A stretch of DNA of 64,000 bases from Morella rubra (taxonomy: Eukaryota > Streptophyta > Magnoliopsida > Fagales > Myricaceae). Positions 47,203-58,262 of the stretch are shown piece by piece. The stretch's first letter is position 1. Each line of letters begins with the position of its first letter. Below the pieces are notes generated by a model. That model worked only from the letters and a program-made list of their open reading frames with translations. It was not told the DNA's origin and did not search any database. Made by a program: the position numbers and the translations under genes. The stretch spans positions 30,900,664-30,964,663 of the forward strand of contig CM025851.1 in the NCBI GenBank assembly GCA_003952965.2. Direction: 5' to 3'.

Positions 47203-48386
47203 ATTAATATTTTAAGATAGAGAAGTGAACAGTGGTCATCTAAAAATAGAGAACTACTGTTCACATAAATAAGCTGCTAAATTGTGGATGTTTGAATTAC
47301 TAGGAATAATAGGAATAACACAAGTCTTTTCCCTCATCGGGTGAAATTTTATATATTCCATACTGATGCATGCGCGCTTGCTTTTAGATTTGCTTTTGTG
47401 CGAATTAATTAGGAAGAAATTAGAATGTTTAGGGCTAGACTTGTCACTACCGTGGGACCTTTACAGTTCCTTTGTTTTGCTTTTCTTAATCAATAAGATT
47501 TCATTTGCAAAAAGCTACATAGGAGGAAACGGATTTTAATAAGTACATTATGAAGTCTCTAATCCCGTACATGTCAAAGATAATATCATAAATTAATTGA
47601 TTTCATAAGATTCAGTTTTAATGTGAGATATTGTCAAGATCTTAGATATTCAAGTTTAAATGTAATAATATATTTCCTATCACTTTATTTTGCATAATAC
47701 AAAATATAGTCATAGAGAGTTTTTATAGTGTATGTTTTAGATAGAATCACTTAAATCTCTATTTCTATTACTATTTTTCTTCCCTCTCCATATTATCCTT
47801 CAATTACATACTTGCATTTATCTTTTTCTTTTAAATCTCTCCAAAATACAACCACAATCAATCAAACCATCCACCTTAAAACAAAGGAAATCATTGTCCC
47901 TATGAGAGCTTTCCTGCACCAAGGAAGAAGCTAGAAAAAGAGAAAAAATTTATATATATATGCTGAACTTGGCGGTAGCTCTGGGTTGTAGGGGGTACCG
48001 ACAGGCACCACTCTTCACGCCTCTCCCCGTGATTGATCAAAGCTGCCTTTGACGAAAATATTGCTGGATCTACAAACGCCGTTTTAGGCCAAACCGCTGA
48101 TCCGGGCAAAAAGCGATCTACCGTTTTATATTTGCAGCGATCCTTCACCGGTCAAAATACAAAACCCTTTGCGTCCATATGTAGAATGGTGCGGTCCTGC
48201 GGAACTATATTTCTGTATATATACGTCCTGTTATCATGATGGATGGTAATTATTGTTTAGAAAGACTAGAGAAAAAGAAAACTATACGTGAATAGCTGGA
48301 AGGCTAATTGGCTCGAGTATAACAAAATATAGTCATGCATCTCAGACTCAGCCGATAATTGACCAAAAACTAGACTTGAATTTATC
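47203..48386. repeat. tandem segmental duplication, copy B
   Basis: 1,184 bp, 129 bp shorter than copy A through several short gaps clustered in its first 110 bp and one near 47,687. From there to the end it runs at a constant 1,251-bp offset with no difference that I noticed. The 67-bp spacer 47136-47202 is G-rich (GGGGGGGGAGGAGGGGGAGG). Confidence 0.95.
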
Positions 48387-48513
48387 ACCACAGCAACGAA
48401 AGTGAAGGGATTTCCAGGCGAAACACAGATTTGTGCCTGAGGGATAGTACACCAAATAGTCTCTCTTCCTACGTGGTGCCTTTGGGTGGATAAAGACGCT
48501 GGAAATCCGGTCG

Positions 48514-48955
48514 GAGCATTCTGAGGAGCTTATTCAAATTTGTCTCTCTATTTTAATCAAAAATCACACTTCTCTATTTAACTATCAACTTTTTAAAAAC
48601 ACCCCCAATAGCTTCCTTATTTTAACCATCTATTTATACTATTTCATTTAAATATTATTTTATTATTTTTCTAACATTTATATTTTTGAATATTCGTTTA
48701 TTGTAACTGTCTTGAGAACATGAGAGCTGGGAGGAAGAAAAGAAAAAAAAAAATGAGAGAGATATTAATATTTTAAGATAGTGAAGTAAATAGTAATTTT
48801 CTAAAAATAGTGAACTACTGTTCACATGTTAAATTTTTTTGTTAAAATTTATTAGAATAGATAAACTGGTATGGGATATTTTTTTAGCTTTTTTATTAAA
48901 TTAATTCTTTATTCTAATCAAAATATTAAAATAAAAAATCTGCTAGAAATAAGCT
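48514..48955. mobile_element. degenerate relative of the GAGCATT TIR element
   Basis: Starts GAGCATTCTGAGGAGCTTATT and ends AATCTGCTAGAAATAAGCTT. It shares the interior TTAATATTTTAAGATAG..GAA and CTACTGTTCACATGTTAAA with the element at 45216-46011 but is shorter and more diverged, so it is an older insertion of the same family. Confidence 0.6.
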
Positions 48956-48990
48956 TAAAAAAATCTTTACCTGGCAACAACCATTAGGGG

Positions 48991-49310
48991 TACGTAACCG
49001 GGTCTCCAGGAGGGCACTGAGATAAATCTACTCGAAGCTGTCATGCTATTCTTCACCTACCGCAACTTTCCAGGAACGCAGTGTTGATCGTTACGACGGC
49101 TTTTTGCTGTTGATAAAATTGCGGAAGGAAAATAAAGGATGGGTTGGCAATCCCTTAATTTACTCCCGCACCAGGATTTCCAATCACCTTTTTTATGTCT
49201 TCACTTTTCAGAAGCGGATTTGCAATCCACGTTTAGAAGTACTCTTTGTGTGCTATGATTAAACAAATCTCTCTTCAAAAAAGTAATGCTATTTCATTAA
49301 TGTCACAATA
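48991..49310 (+). repeat. array unit repeat, copy 1 (upstream of reductase copy 6)
   Basis: Begins CGTAACCGGGTCTCCAGGAG and runs through GATAAATCTACTCGAAGCTG, AAAGGATGGGTTGGCAATCC and TTCAAAAAAGTAATG. It recurs at 58263-58625 and 63661-63866, marking the upstream edge of a duplicated unit. Confidence 0.85.
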
Positions 49311-49374
49311 AGTACAATTAATTGGTCAGAATTCATCCAAAACAAGGAAGTAGGCCCTTCCCATGAGTACAGCG

Positions 49375-49416
49375 CACTACAACAAATCCGTTCTAAAGAC
49401 CGAAAATGTTGTAGTG
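49375..49416. mobile_element. 42-bp CACTA-like palindromic insertion upstream of copy 6
   Basis: CACTACAACA at the left and its exact inverse TGTTGTAGTG at the right, with only 22 bp between. Copy 8 lacks it at the matching position (GAGTAAAACCAGAATC versus GAGTACAGCG..ACAGAATC). Flanking ACA trinucleotides fit a 3-bp CACTA-type duplication if GCG belongs to the insertion. Confidence 0.6.
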
Positions 49417-49433
49417 ACAGAATCTCAGGATAC

Positions 49434-49465
49434 ATAACTTCCAATCTCTCCTCTCCACTATAAAT
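49434..49465 (+). promoter_or_regulatory. core promoter of reductase copy 6
   Basis: ATAACTTCCAATC (diverged form of the shared block) followed by CTATAAATG with TATAAA at 49459-49464, 103 bp before the ATG at 49567. Confidence 0.55.
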
Positions 49466-50094
49466 GGTGATCCCCGCTTGTTTACAAAAAGTAAGAGTTT
49501 TCGCCTTTACCTTGCATATCTCCCCCACTTGCTTTCGGATATATCTTTTTTGGACAAAGAATTCAAATGGCTGCGAAAAGCAGGATTTTGATCATTGGAG
49601 GAACCGGCATTATTGGAAAATTCATCGTGGAAGCAAGCGCAAAGGCTGGCCATCCCACCTACGTTTTGGTCAGGAAGAGCACGCTCTCTAATCCTGACAA
49701 GGGGAAACTCATTGAGAATTTCAAGAACTTAGGGGTCGCTATTCTCCATGTACGTACGCACATCCATTTCTCATGTAAACTGTCATGAATGTGCGTATGT
49801 CTGATGATTTGGCGTGGGTTGTGTTTTAGGTTATGCATGCATGGGAGAGTTGACTATAATGGTGTAAACTAAGGTGGGCATGTTGCAGGGTGATCTCGAT
49901 GACCATGAGAGTATGGTGAACGCGATTAAGCAGGTGGACGTGGTGATATCAACTGTAGGTCCCCCGCAGTTAGCAGAACAGGTCAAGATCATTGCTGCCA
50001 TTAAGGAAGCTGGTAGTGTCAAGGTCTGTATCTATAAATCACTCAACATTACACAATTAATTATTGTATTATTCTTTCTCTTTGAACAACCTAA

Positions 50095-51310
50095 TTTAGA
50101 TCCAATTATGCGGAAAATACCTAGAGGGGGGTAAATAGGTATATTTAAAAAATTATCAATTAACTCTTTATTTTAAAACTTAAAGCCTATTCTCAATAAT
50201 ATCAACCCAAACACAATTCTCTCAATATTCAAAGTCTTAATTAATCACCAAATATGAATATATGAACATAAAAACAATTAAACACGAATCTGTAAAACAA
50301 GGTAATCCGAAGAAACTGTAAATAACTTCGAAGTAACTTCAACTCGCAGAAACAGTAAATTTCATATTCACAAAATCAATTGATACACAATCAATTTCTC
50401 GATACTCGCAATAAAAGTTAATTCAGATTTAAACATAAACTCGTTATACCTTTGTCTTCAACCTTCTTGGACCAGATTATTCAATATCTTCAAGATCGAT
50501 ATTCTAAGCACACTAATCACAAGAATGGTTAAATAAATACAAATAAAACAAAGGAAAATTAATCAACCACATGACACAAGATATAGTGACGAAGAGAAAT
50601 CATTTTGAAGAACTTCTTCAAAAGAGAAAAACTCTCCGGGCCGAAGCCAGTTTTTAAATCTACTAATTTTCAAATGAGATTACACAACCTAGCTAATCTA
50701 AACACCTTAATCTTACCCAAACCAACTCGATTCAAATCTGCTCATCATGGAACTCCATGATCATTTGAATCCAAGATTCAACCAGATTGATCTATCCACA
50801 CAACACTTTGTGCAATCAATGCCCAATGCTGGAACCTCCAACAAACTCTCTTCCAGAACCTCCGGAAGCCTCAATCAATCGAAGAGATCAAGTCTATGTG
50901 ATTGACGAAACACAATAACCTTCATATCTGATATGCTAACATATACACAGCAAACCTAAGCTTTCTACAAGAACAATGAAGCAAAGACGATCAGCACACT
51001 TCTTAGAGAAAAACTTTCTTGAAGGGAGAAAATGAACTACTGAGAAATGGCTAGATCTGGACGTTATATGTGAAAACCCATTCTGTTATTTTTGTCTGGT
51101 TTCTTCACGCGTAAAATGCCAAAACCAATTCAGCTCCTTTCCAACGTCTTCTCCAATGTGAGAAAATGACAAAAAGGCCATTCATGATGCCACATGTGTT
51201 ATGCCAACAAAAGACTTCTAGCTTTTTTTCATATATTCTAGAAACTAGGAAAAGGACAAAAGAGCCCTAATAAGTGAGTCACGTGAACATGCCAAAAACT
51301 GACGTTACAC
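50095..51310. mobile_element. unclassified ~1.2-kb insertion in intron 2 of copy 6
   Basis: Copy 8 has a continuous intron here: TTATTGTATTATTCTTTG then CTCGTTAAACTAAACCCCTTGG. In copy 6 the two halves are separated by about 1.2 kb starting near CTAGAGGGGGGTAAATAGG. No coding capacity, LTR pair or inverted ends recognised. Boundaries are approximate. Confidence 0.5.
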
Positions 51311-51372
51311 TCTTCTTTTTAAACTGAACACCTTGGCTAAAAGATTCCAAAATGCTGTCAAGATTAAGAATA

Positions 51373-51598
51373 GGGCATGTTCATTTTGGTGAAATTTTTA
51401 GAATTTGAATCCAACCCTCTAAAATTACAATCCCAACATTAATTCTACACAAATATTAATATAACTCAACATTACCTTTTTTTACAAACATCAATACAAC
51501 TCAACAACTTCTGTACAAATACTAATAAAACTCTAACATCACCTAAATATTCACACCATACTTAAAATTCTTAAAATTTTACCAAAACGAACATGCCC
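51373..51598 (-). mobile_element. MITE, family A copy 2, in intron 2 of copy 6
   Basis: 226 bp with inverted ends GGGCATGTTCATTTTGGTG and (reverse complement of the right) GGGCATGTTCGTTTTGGTA. It is flanked by TA on both sides. The empty site AAGAATAGGACTTGAG survives in intron 2 of copy 8 (about 61,852-61,868), which fixes the boundaries and the 2-bp TA duplication. Confidence 0.85.
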
Positions 51599-52289
51599 TA
51601 GGACTTGAGACTCATTAAGTCTTTGAGGGGTATCACAATCTCCCTTATTAAATCTTTGACATTCTCGTCAAGTGGATCCTTTGGAATTATTATAAGGTTC
51701 AATTCAATCTAGTAAAGTCCAAATGTAGGACTTGAATTTTATAGAACTTATTTGTCATTCATTCTCTTCTCGATCTCACTCTATGTGGGATTTGATGTAT
51801 TATAATATGACCCACGTATTGTATCTATCTCTTTTCGAATTACTCCACACAATTTGGGTAGAAAATTGTAGAAAACCTGTCCTGGTCCAGTATATTTCAC
51901 ACTATACAATGTCGAAGGAGATCCATTTTTCTGAGAGGTGGAGAGTCTGAAATATGTTATAAGAGTTCATGTCTTTTTCTAAAGATAGAAGACTATTCAT
52001 TTTTCCAAATAAGTGGAAGATACCAACCAAAAGCCAAAAAACCTCTGATGAACCAATCTGTATGCATATGAGTAAGTTTTTTATTGTATTATATATATCT
52101 GTGTGTGTAACTCTTTAGGCATTTATGTAACTCTTTCTCTCTCTTTTTTTTTTCGGGGTATCTCCTTGTAACTGAAGTGCATCATATTGGAGAACATAAT
52201 TTTCTGAAATAGTCATTGAGAGATGTGGCCGCAGAGATTCATCCCTTCGGAATTCGGAAACGACGTAGAACATACCCATTTTGAGCCAG

Positions 52290-53165
52290 CTGGAATGATA
52301 GGTCCAAATTCGCCGCGCCGTTGAGGCTGAAGGGATTCCCTTCACTTATGTGAGCAACTACTTCTCTGGGTTTTTTCTACCTATGGCACAGATGGAAACC
52401 ACTGCTCCTCCTAGAGACAAAGTTATCTTTGGAGATGGAAATGCCAAGGGTAACCAACCATTATAAGCATTTTCAGAGATATCTGTTTGATCCAGCAATT
52501 TTCAACACGGAAGAAGACATAGCAACTTATACGATTAGAGCCGTGGATGACCCAAGAACATTGAACAAGATACTCTACGTACTCGTTCAATGAGCTTGTT
52601 GCCCTTTGGGAGAAGAAGATACCCCCTATGTTGCAAATCTTAGGTTAAAGGTTAGTCATGAAAATCAGCGAAGTTTGGATATGATGCAAAGGTCCAAATT
52701 CGCCGCGCCGTTGAGGCTGAAGGGATTCCCTTCACTTATGTGACAAGCAACTACTTCTCTGGGTTTTTTCTACCTAGGTTGGCACAGATGGAAACCACTG
52801 CTCCTCCTAGAGACAAAGTCCGTATCTTTGGAGATGGAAATGCCAAGGGTAACCAACCATCTGTTCTTTAGGCTCAGGAGTCTGTTTGCTCTCAGCATTT
52901 TGCAGGGGGTAATTAAGATGTTATCCCTGTTTGACCCTTTTTCTCTCTTCTTGCAGCAATTTTCAACACGGAAGAAGACATAGCAACTTATACGATTAGA
53001 GCCGTGGATGACCCAAGAACATTGAACAAGATACTCTACCTCAGCCTTCCCAAAAACATTTACTCGTTCAATGAGCTTGTTGCCCTTTGGGAGAAGAAGA
53101 TCGGGAAACCCCTTGAGAAAATCTATGTTCCAGAGGAGCAAATCTTGAAGGAAATTAAAGGTTAG
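52290..53165. repeat. tandem duplication of exon 3-4 of copy 6
   Basis: 52,290-52,665 and 52,692-53,165 both begin GGTCCAAATTCGCCGCGCC and run through exon 3, intron 3 and exon 4. The first copy lacks many short blocks (for example 3, 4 and 3 bases within 100 bp of exon 3) and most of intron 3, yet shows hardly any base substitution. Confidence 0.85.
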
Positions 53166-53430
53166 TCATGAAAATCTATGTTTGTTTTTTTGAGGAGCAA
53201 ACTAATCATGAAGGACATCCAAGGTTAGTGAAGCTAACCATACTCGATACATGCTTGCAGAGTCCCAATTTCCACTCAATGTGTTTTTGGCACTCAACCA
53301 CTCAGTCTTTGTAAAGGGAGATCATACGAACTTTGCTATCGAGCCATCAGTTGCGGTGGAAGCCTCTGAGCTATACCCAGATGTCAAATACACCACGGTT
53401 GAAGAGTACCTCCACCAATTAGTAATCTAA

Positions 53431-54885
53431 ATAGTTTTCGCCGTTATTTGTGCATGACAGCTTCAAATAAGGAGCGCTAGCTGTTTCTATTTGTTCTCTT
53501 TCAGCGTTATTGTAACAAAAGATAATTTGCCACTGGATGCTATTAAGGGTACTTGGGGGTTTGCCAAAGAGATTTCTGACGTTCTACGCTTAATATATAA
53601 TGGACACTATGGATTATTGGTCTAAGTGGTTCTAGAAGACAAGAATATTTCAATTCAGGAATATATTTAAATATCCTAATCTTGTTGTAGTAGTTGTAGC
53701 AGCCACCTCATAATTCTCTAGTGGAACTTAATAAAAAATGAAAAACGAGAAAAAGAAAAGGAAGGAACCTAATTATATATGCGTCATTAGGCGGGTTAAT
53801 CATGATGTTCATGTACATTTCTAGTTTATAATTAGTAAGGTTCTTTTGAAGAGCACTTAGTTAGAAACTCATGAGAACATCTTCATCGAATATTGTCCAT
53901 ATTAATTACTCTTGAGTATAGACCCTACAATATTCAATGCACATTAACATGTCTATCTCACTTTTAATTGGCTGATCCAATTTGGGTAACAAATTAAAGA
54001 GAATCTATGTTCTTTGAAAACTGGATATCCATGTGGTGATTACTTAACCCCCACTTTGAAATATCAATGGGCTGATTACGACCTTCGTTAGGATAGGGCA
54101 ACACAAACGAATAATACTAGTATTAGATATCGGGAAAAGAACATTTGGTTCTAAGAAGCTAAATTCTAAGTTTTTATAAGCACTGGTTATGATTTTAAAA
54201 AAGGCTTAATCATCCTTACAATTTTTGTGGTATTTACTTTTAACTTTAAACAGGATGATCCTTGTATTTCATTTTTCCTTTTGTCTATTAAAAGTTAACC
54301 AACTAATTGAAGACGACATGAGTTAAGAGTCAAGATATCCATTATCGGGATCGATAACCTATCCTAAACTTTATCTCTATTAGTGAGTTAACTTTTGATG
54401 GACGAAAGGACCTGTGTGTCTAAAAAACTGACTACAAGGGCCGTTTCATTCAAAGTTGTACTCTAGGGACTAAGTTATTAAAAGTCAATATCATAGAGAC
54501 TATATTAGTAATTAAGCCTTAAAAAAACAAATCCAACTGTTCAAGTTGGCTGCATAGTTTAATGAGAATTAGTCAACAACAAGCCAAACTAAATTTATCT
54601 AGCCTCATTAAATGAGGCATAGGCATGATGGCCAGATTTGACACATACTTATAATTAGAACTTAGAATTAAACTATTGAATCTTTTCCCATGGGACAGAT
54701 CTTGCACTACTGAGACTGATCGTTTGGCCACTCCCAAATTGGAGACAAAAGATTACATCTAAATTATCTCTACTAATACTTTGTTAATCTCGAAATTGCA
54801 TCACATCAAGGAGAACAACTCAAATTTCCTTGAATCTAGGTCGAGTTATCCAAATGCCTCTCTTTTTCTGGCCCTATGGTTTCAG
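53431..54885. other. intergenic between copies 6 and 7
   Basis: AT-rich, no gene, element terminus or repeat recognised. The promoter and first two exons expected for copy 7 are absent. Confidence 0.5.
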
Positions 54886-55591
54886 CGATTCATCCCTTCG
54901 GAATTCGGAAGCGACGTGGATCACACCCATGTTGTCGAGCCAGCAAAGTCTGGATTCGACACAAAGGTCCAAATCCGCCGCACCGTTGAGGCTGAAGGGA
55001 TCCCCTATACTTCTGTGTCATGCAACTACTTCGCTGGATATTTTCTGCCTGCGACGGCACTGTCAGAGCCGGGAGCCAGTACTGCAGCTCTTAGAGACGA
55101 AATAATTATCTTTGGAGATGGAAATTTCAAGGGTATAGCTGAAGAGATCCCATATTATTCTTTCTTGCAGCAATTTTCAACATGGAAGATACACTACCTC
55201 AGGCTTCCAATGAGCTTGTTGTTGCTCTTTGGGAGAAGAAGATCGGCAAACCCCTTGAGAAAATCTATATTCCCGAGGACAAAATCTTGAAGGACATTGA
55301 AGGTTAGTCATGAGCTACCTAAACGCCCTCGAGTGCCAATATAATGTTTGTTTTTTGTTTACTCAGTTAACATTAATATCAATTAGGTTCCCTCTTATGT
55401 ATACTCGGTACATTCTTGCAGAGTCCCTATTTCCACTCAATGTGTTTTTGGCAATCAACCACTCAGTCTTTGTAAAGGGAGATCATATCAACTTTGCAAT
55501 CGAGCCATCATTAATTTGCGGTGGAAGCTTCTGATACCCAGATGTCAAATACACCACAGTTGAAGAGTACCTCCACCAATTATTAATTTAA
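54886..55591 (+). pseudogene. PCBER-like reductase, copy 7, exons 3-5 only
   Basis: Exon 3 (from 54886) encodes RFIPSEFGSDVDHTHVVEP with Lys in FDTKVQIRR and is well preserved to GDGNFKG. Intron 3 is reduced to about 40 bp. Exon 4 has lost about 30 codons, between AIFNME and NELV, without breaking the frame, removing the [17 protein letters not shown] block. Exon 5 (from 55422, SLFPLNVFLAINHSVFVKG) has a small frameshift before YPDVKYTTVEEYLHQLLI (stop 55589-55591). No exon 1 or 2 and no promoter block were found upstream. It resembles copy 6 most closely. Confidence 0.85.
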
Positions 55592-55772
55592 ATAACTGTT
55601 AAAATCAGCACCTATTTCTCTCTAGAAAATTCTGGGACAGCCCAGAGAATTCGGCAAACAATAAAAAAATTTGGATATGATGGAAAAATCTGAATGTGTC
55701 GGCAAAGAAAGAACTTTCTGGACCAAGCTGCACCGACTTATTCTGCCTATAAATAAGAAGTCAAGTGCTTAA

Positions 55773-56002
55773 GGTAGTGTTCGGAGGTGAAAATTTTCAC
55801 CCCCAAAATTTCTATTCTCATTAAAAAATTATAAAATAATCTCTCTCTTCTTATCAATTTATTTATTTTTATTATAATATTCATTTAAATCTTCTCTCTC
55901 TTCACTTTTTCATCAAATCTCACAAAATATCTTTATTTTTTCTCAAATCCCAAAACTCTCAAAATTTCTAATCCCAAAAATTTATACTCCCGAATGCCCC
56001 CC
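55773..56002. mobile_element. MITE, family C, TAA target duplication
   Basis: 230 bp from GGTAGTGTTCGGAGGTGAAA to CTCCCGAATGCCCCCC, ends imperfectly inverted, flanked by TAA (55770-55772 and 56003-56005). The TAA duplication and G-rich ends fit Tourist/PIF-Harbinger MITEs. Confidence 0.65.
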
Positions 56003-56387
56003 TAAGTGTAGAAAGTGAAGAAGTGAGTGTGTGTCAAACTGAGTGACATGAGACTAGAGAAAAGTGTAGAAAAAGTGTAGTGTGCTTTTAAAGTTTGTGG
56101 GTTCTTTCTATTTCTGTATTATTTGTAAAATTTTGTTTCACTTCTATAAAAAGCTTTTCTTCAAAGTTTATTTTATTCGTTGATTTTGTTGAACAATTAT
56201 AACTTCCTTGATATTGGTAACTTCAAGTGATCAGGAGTAGTACTGTACTATATATATCTAATATCTCCTGCAATGGGTGTTTCGACACTTTAAATTAAGA
56301 AATGATTTTATATGGTAATCGAATGAGGCCCTCGAGCCACTGTAAGTCTACTCTTTTCTCCTATTTCAGTTAAATATTTTTGTTTCT

Positions 56388-56766
56388 TTTTTTTTGGTCA
56401 AACAACTTGCATTCAACTGGCCATCACGCAACAAGCGCTGGCTTAATCATCACAAATTACATCAATAGGCAAAGAATCAAGCCTAATAATACCAAAGAGA
56501 TGCTGACGCGCACACCACTTGACAAGATTATGGGCTGCAGCGTTGCCCTCTCTCGGTGTCCAAACAAAACTCCACTCAGGATGAATGTCAAGTAAACTTC
56601 TAATGGTCTCTACTTCACCAGCTATCTCCCAATCAGGAATTAAATTGCGATCATTGACCTGTCGAGTAAGCTCAAGGCAGTCCCCTTCTAAAATCACTGC
56701 CATCCCATTGAACTCCTCAGCACCAAGACAAGCTAACCAGTTTAAAATAGTTTGTGTTACGCCCAC
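56388..56766 (-). mobile_element. LINE 3' end with RNase H-like domain
   Basis: An open 107-codon minus-strand frame encodes a plant LINE-type RNase H domain: MAVILEGDCLELTRQVND, then WSFVWTPREGNAAAHNLVKW near the end. A short 3' stretch and an A-run (56,396-56,386) follow. It is truncated at its 5' side near 56,766. RVT_3 domains also occur in host genes, but the A-tail favours a LINE. Confidence 0.75.
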
Positions 56767-56840
56767 TTATTCAGAGAGGATTTAAGCCACAGGATTTAAG
56801 CCACACGTCTGTAGGGGCAAGCCTAGAATATGAACTTTGA

Positions 56841-58253
56841 GGGAAATTGGCAATATGGTCACTGGGTTTATACCACGCTGATGATTTAGTCACTAGGTTT
56901 CATTTTTTTACTATATGGTCACTCAGTTCATACCCTCATGACGATCTGGTCTTGCCGTCCATGTTCCATCTAATTTCTAACGGAATAAAATGTCATATCA
57001 CCTTCTTAACACGTCAGCGCCACACGTCAGTTAAAATAACTCATACCCAATTTAATCAAAATGCACAGTTTATTTAAAAACCCCCAATACTAAACGGCAT
57101 ACCGTATATTGCTATCACCAAACTCATCATTTAATGCACAAATCCAAACCAATCAACATTTATGCATGCCGAACCGCACAATTTCATTAAGGTTGCTCGT
57201 TCTTCCTTCTCAAATCAAACAATTTTCTCCATTCCAAATTTCTAGCACCCTTTTTCCCCTCTTCACAAATCCTAGACAGATTGCTGAAGGATTTTTTGCC
57301 TTCCACGAGAGGAACCTCCTGCTCTACTTCAACAATGTCTTCAGGGTCTTCTTCTCCACGGACACGACTGCGACATCGGATAAGGAACTGCACAAGGCCA
57401 CGTTGAAGAATATGGCCTATGGGTTCGCTTACTTGGTGGACTGCAAGAGGCTTTAGGAGGGACTCTTCGGGAATTAGTGAAAAAGCTTTCTTTCGTTCTT
57501 CCCAATTTTTCTTCTGGGATTTATGTTGTTTCTCTTGTTTCTTGGAGTTGACTGTGGGGGGAAGATCGTGTGTACAGACGGGTAATTTGTGTTATGTTGT
57601 AATGGAAATGTATTTAAAAATAAATAATCAAAGAAATCATCTTTATTTTGGCTGTTGAACTTGAAAATCTGCAAGCACAGAGAGTAGGAGGATGAACTTT
57701 AAAAGAAGAAAGGTATGTTTAGCCTTCTAGCTCACCCAATCGTGAATCTGCCATTGTTGACGAGGAGGATGTCGATCTTTGTTTCCAGGGTTTTGATTTT
57801 GGTTTCTTAAGATTCTCTTTACATCAAAGAAACCAGTTTGTATCTGAATTTTATATATTCAAAGCTGATCTCTTTTCACAAATCGCGAACACTTAGCCAA
57901 TTTTGAGTTTCCTTGTTTGTTTCTATTCGTTTAAAGTAAAACGGTGTGTTTTCATTTTCAAAGAAGTAAAACGTTGTGCTTCAACAATTTTCTTTCCACT
58001 CAACGACCTGTGTGTCATTTAGGATTTACATTTTAATTTTATTAACTGTTAAACGTAGCGTTTTGCTTGTGTGGCACTGACATGTTAAATTGCTGACATG
58101 ACGTTTTATTTTGTTAGAAATTAGACGAAATATAGACGACAGGACCAGATCGTTACGAGAGTATAAATTAAGTGACTATATAGTAAAAAAATAAAATTTA
58201 ATAATTAAATCATCAGTGTAGTATAAATTTAATGACGATATTATCAATTTCTC
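56841..58253. mobile_element. MULE-like element with ~200-bp inverted ends and unidentified interior
   Basis: 1,413 bp. The left end GGGAAATTGGCAATATGGTC and the reverse complement of the right end, GAGAAATTGATAATATCGTC, stay similar inward for about 200 bp (shared CTGATGATTTA, TTTTTTTACTATAT.GTCACT, CGATCTGGTC.TG.CGTC, CTAATTTCTAAC). It is flanked by the 9-bp duplication GAACTTTGA / GAACTTTGG (56832-56840, 58254-58262), the size typical of Mutator-like elements. The interior (about 57,180-57,470) has a GC-richer stretch with an open frame containing [17 protein letters not shown] and [12 protein letters not shown], which could be a captured gene fragment. I do not recognise its source. Confidence 0.75.
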
Positions 58254-58262
58254 GAACTTTGG

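Larger units (their letters stand above)
49567..53430 (+). pseudogene. PCBER-like reductase, copy 6, broken in exon 3 as assembled
   Basis: Exon 1 (49567-49749) with GGTGIIG and exon 2 (49889-50023, STVGPPQLAEQ) are intact. Intron 2 is 2.2 kb and carries two insertions. Exon 3 starts normally at 52235 (RFIPSEFGNDVEHTH) but then loses several short stretches, including the region of the conserved lysine, and shifts frame. A partial, deletion-ridden exon 3-4 segment (52,290-52,665) is followed by a second, cleaner segment of the same exons (52,692-53,160). Exon 4 (52957-53160) and exon 5 (53261-53430, ending YLHQLVI) are in order. It is either a recently dead gene or a live gene misassembled in this interval. 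Confidence 0.75.

Noticed and set aside
46649-48148. Two identical 82-codon minus-strand frames
   Set aside because: They are identical because they lie in the tandem duplication, not because of selection. No family match and no gene structure.
57187-57393. Minus-strand acidic frame inside the MULE-like element
   Set aside because: Overlaps the plus-strand open frame in the same captured interior; neither can be assigned to a family, so no gene is called.
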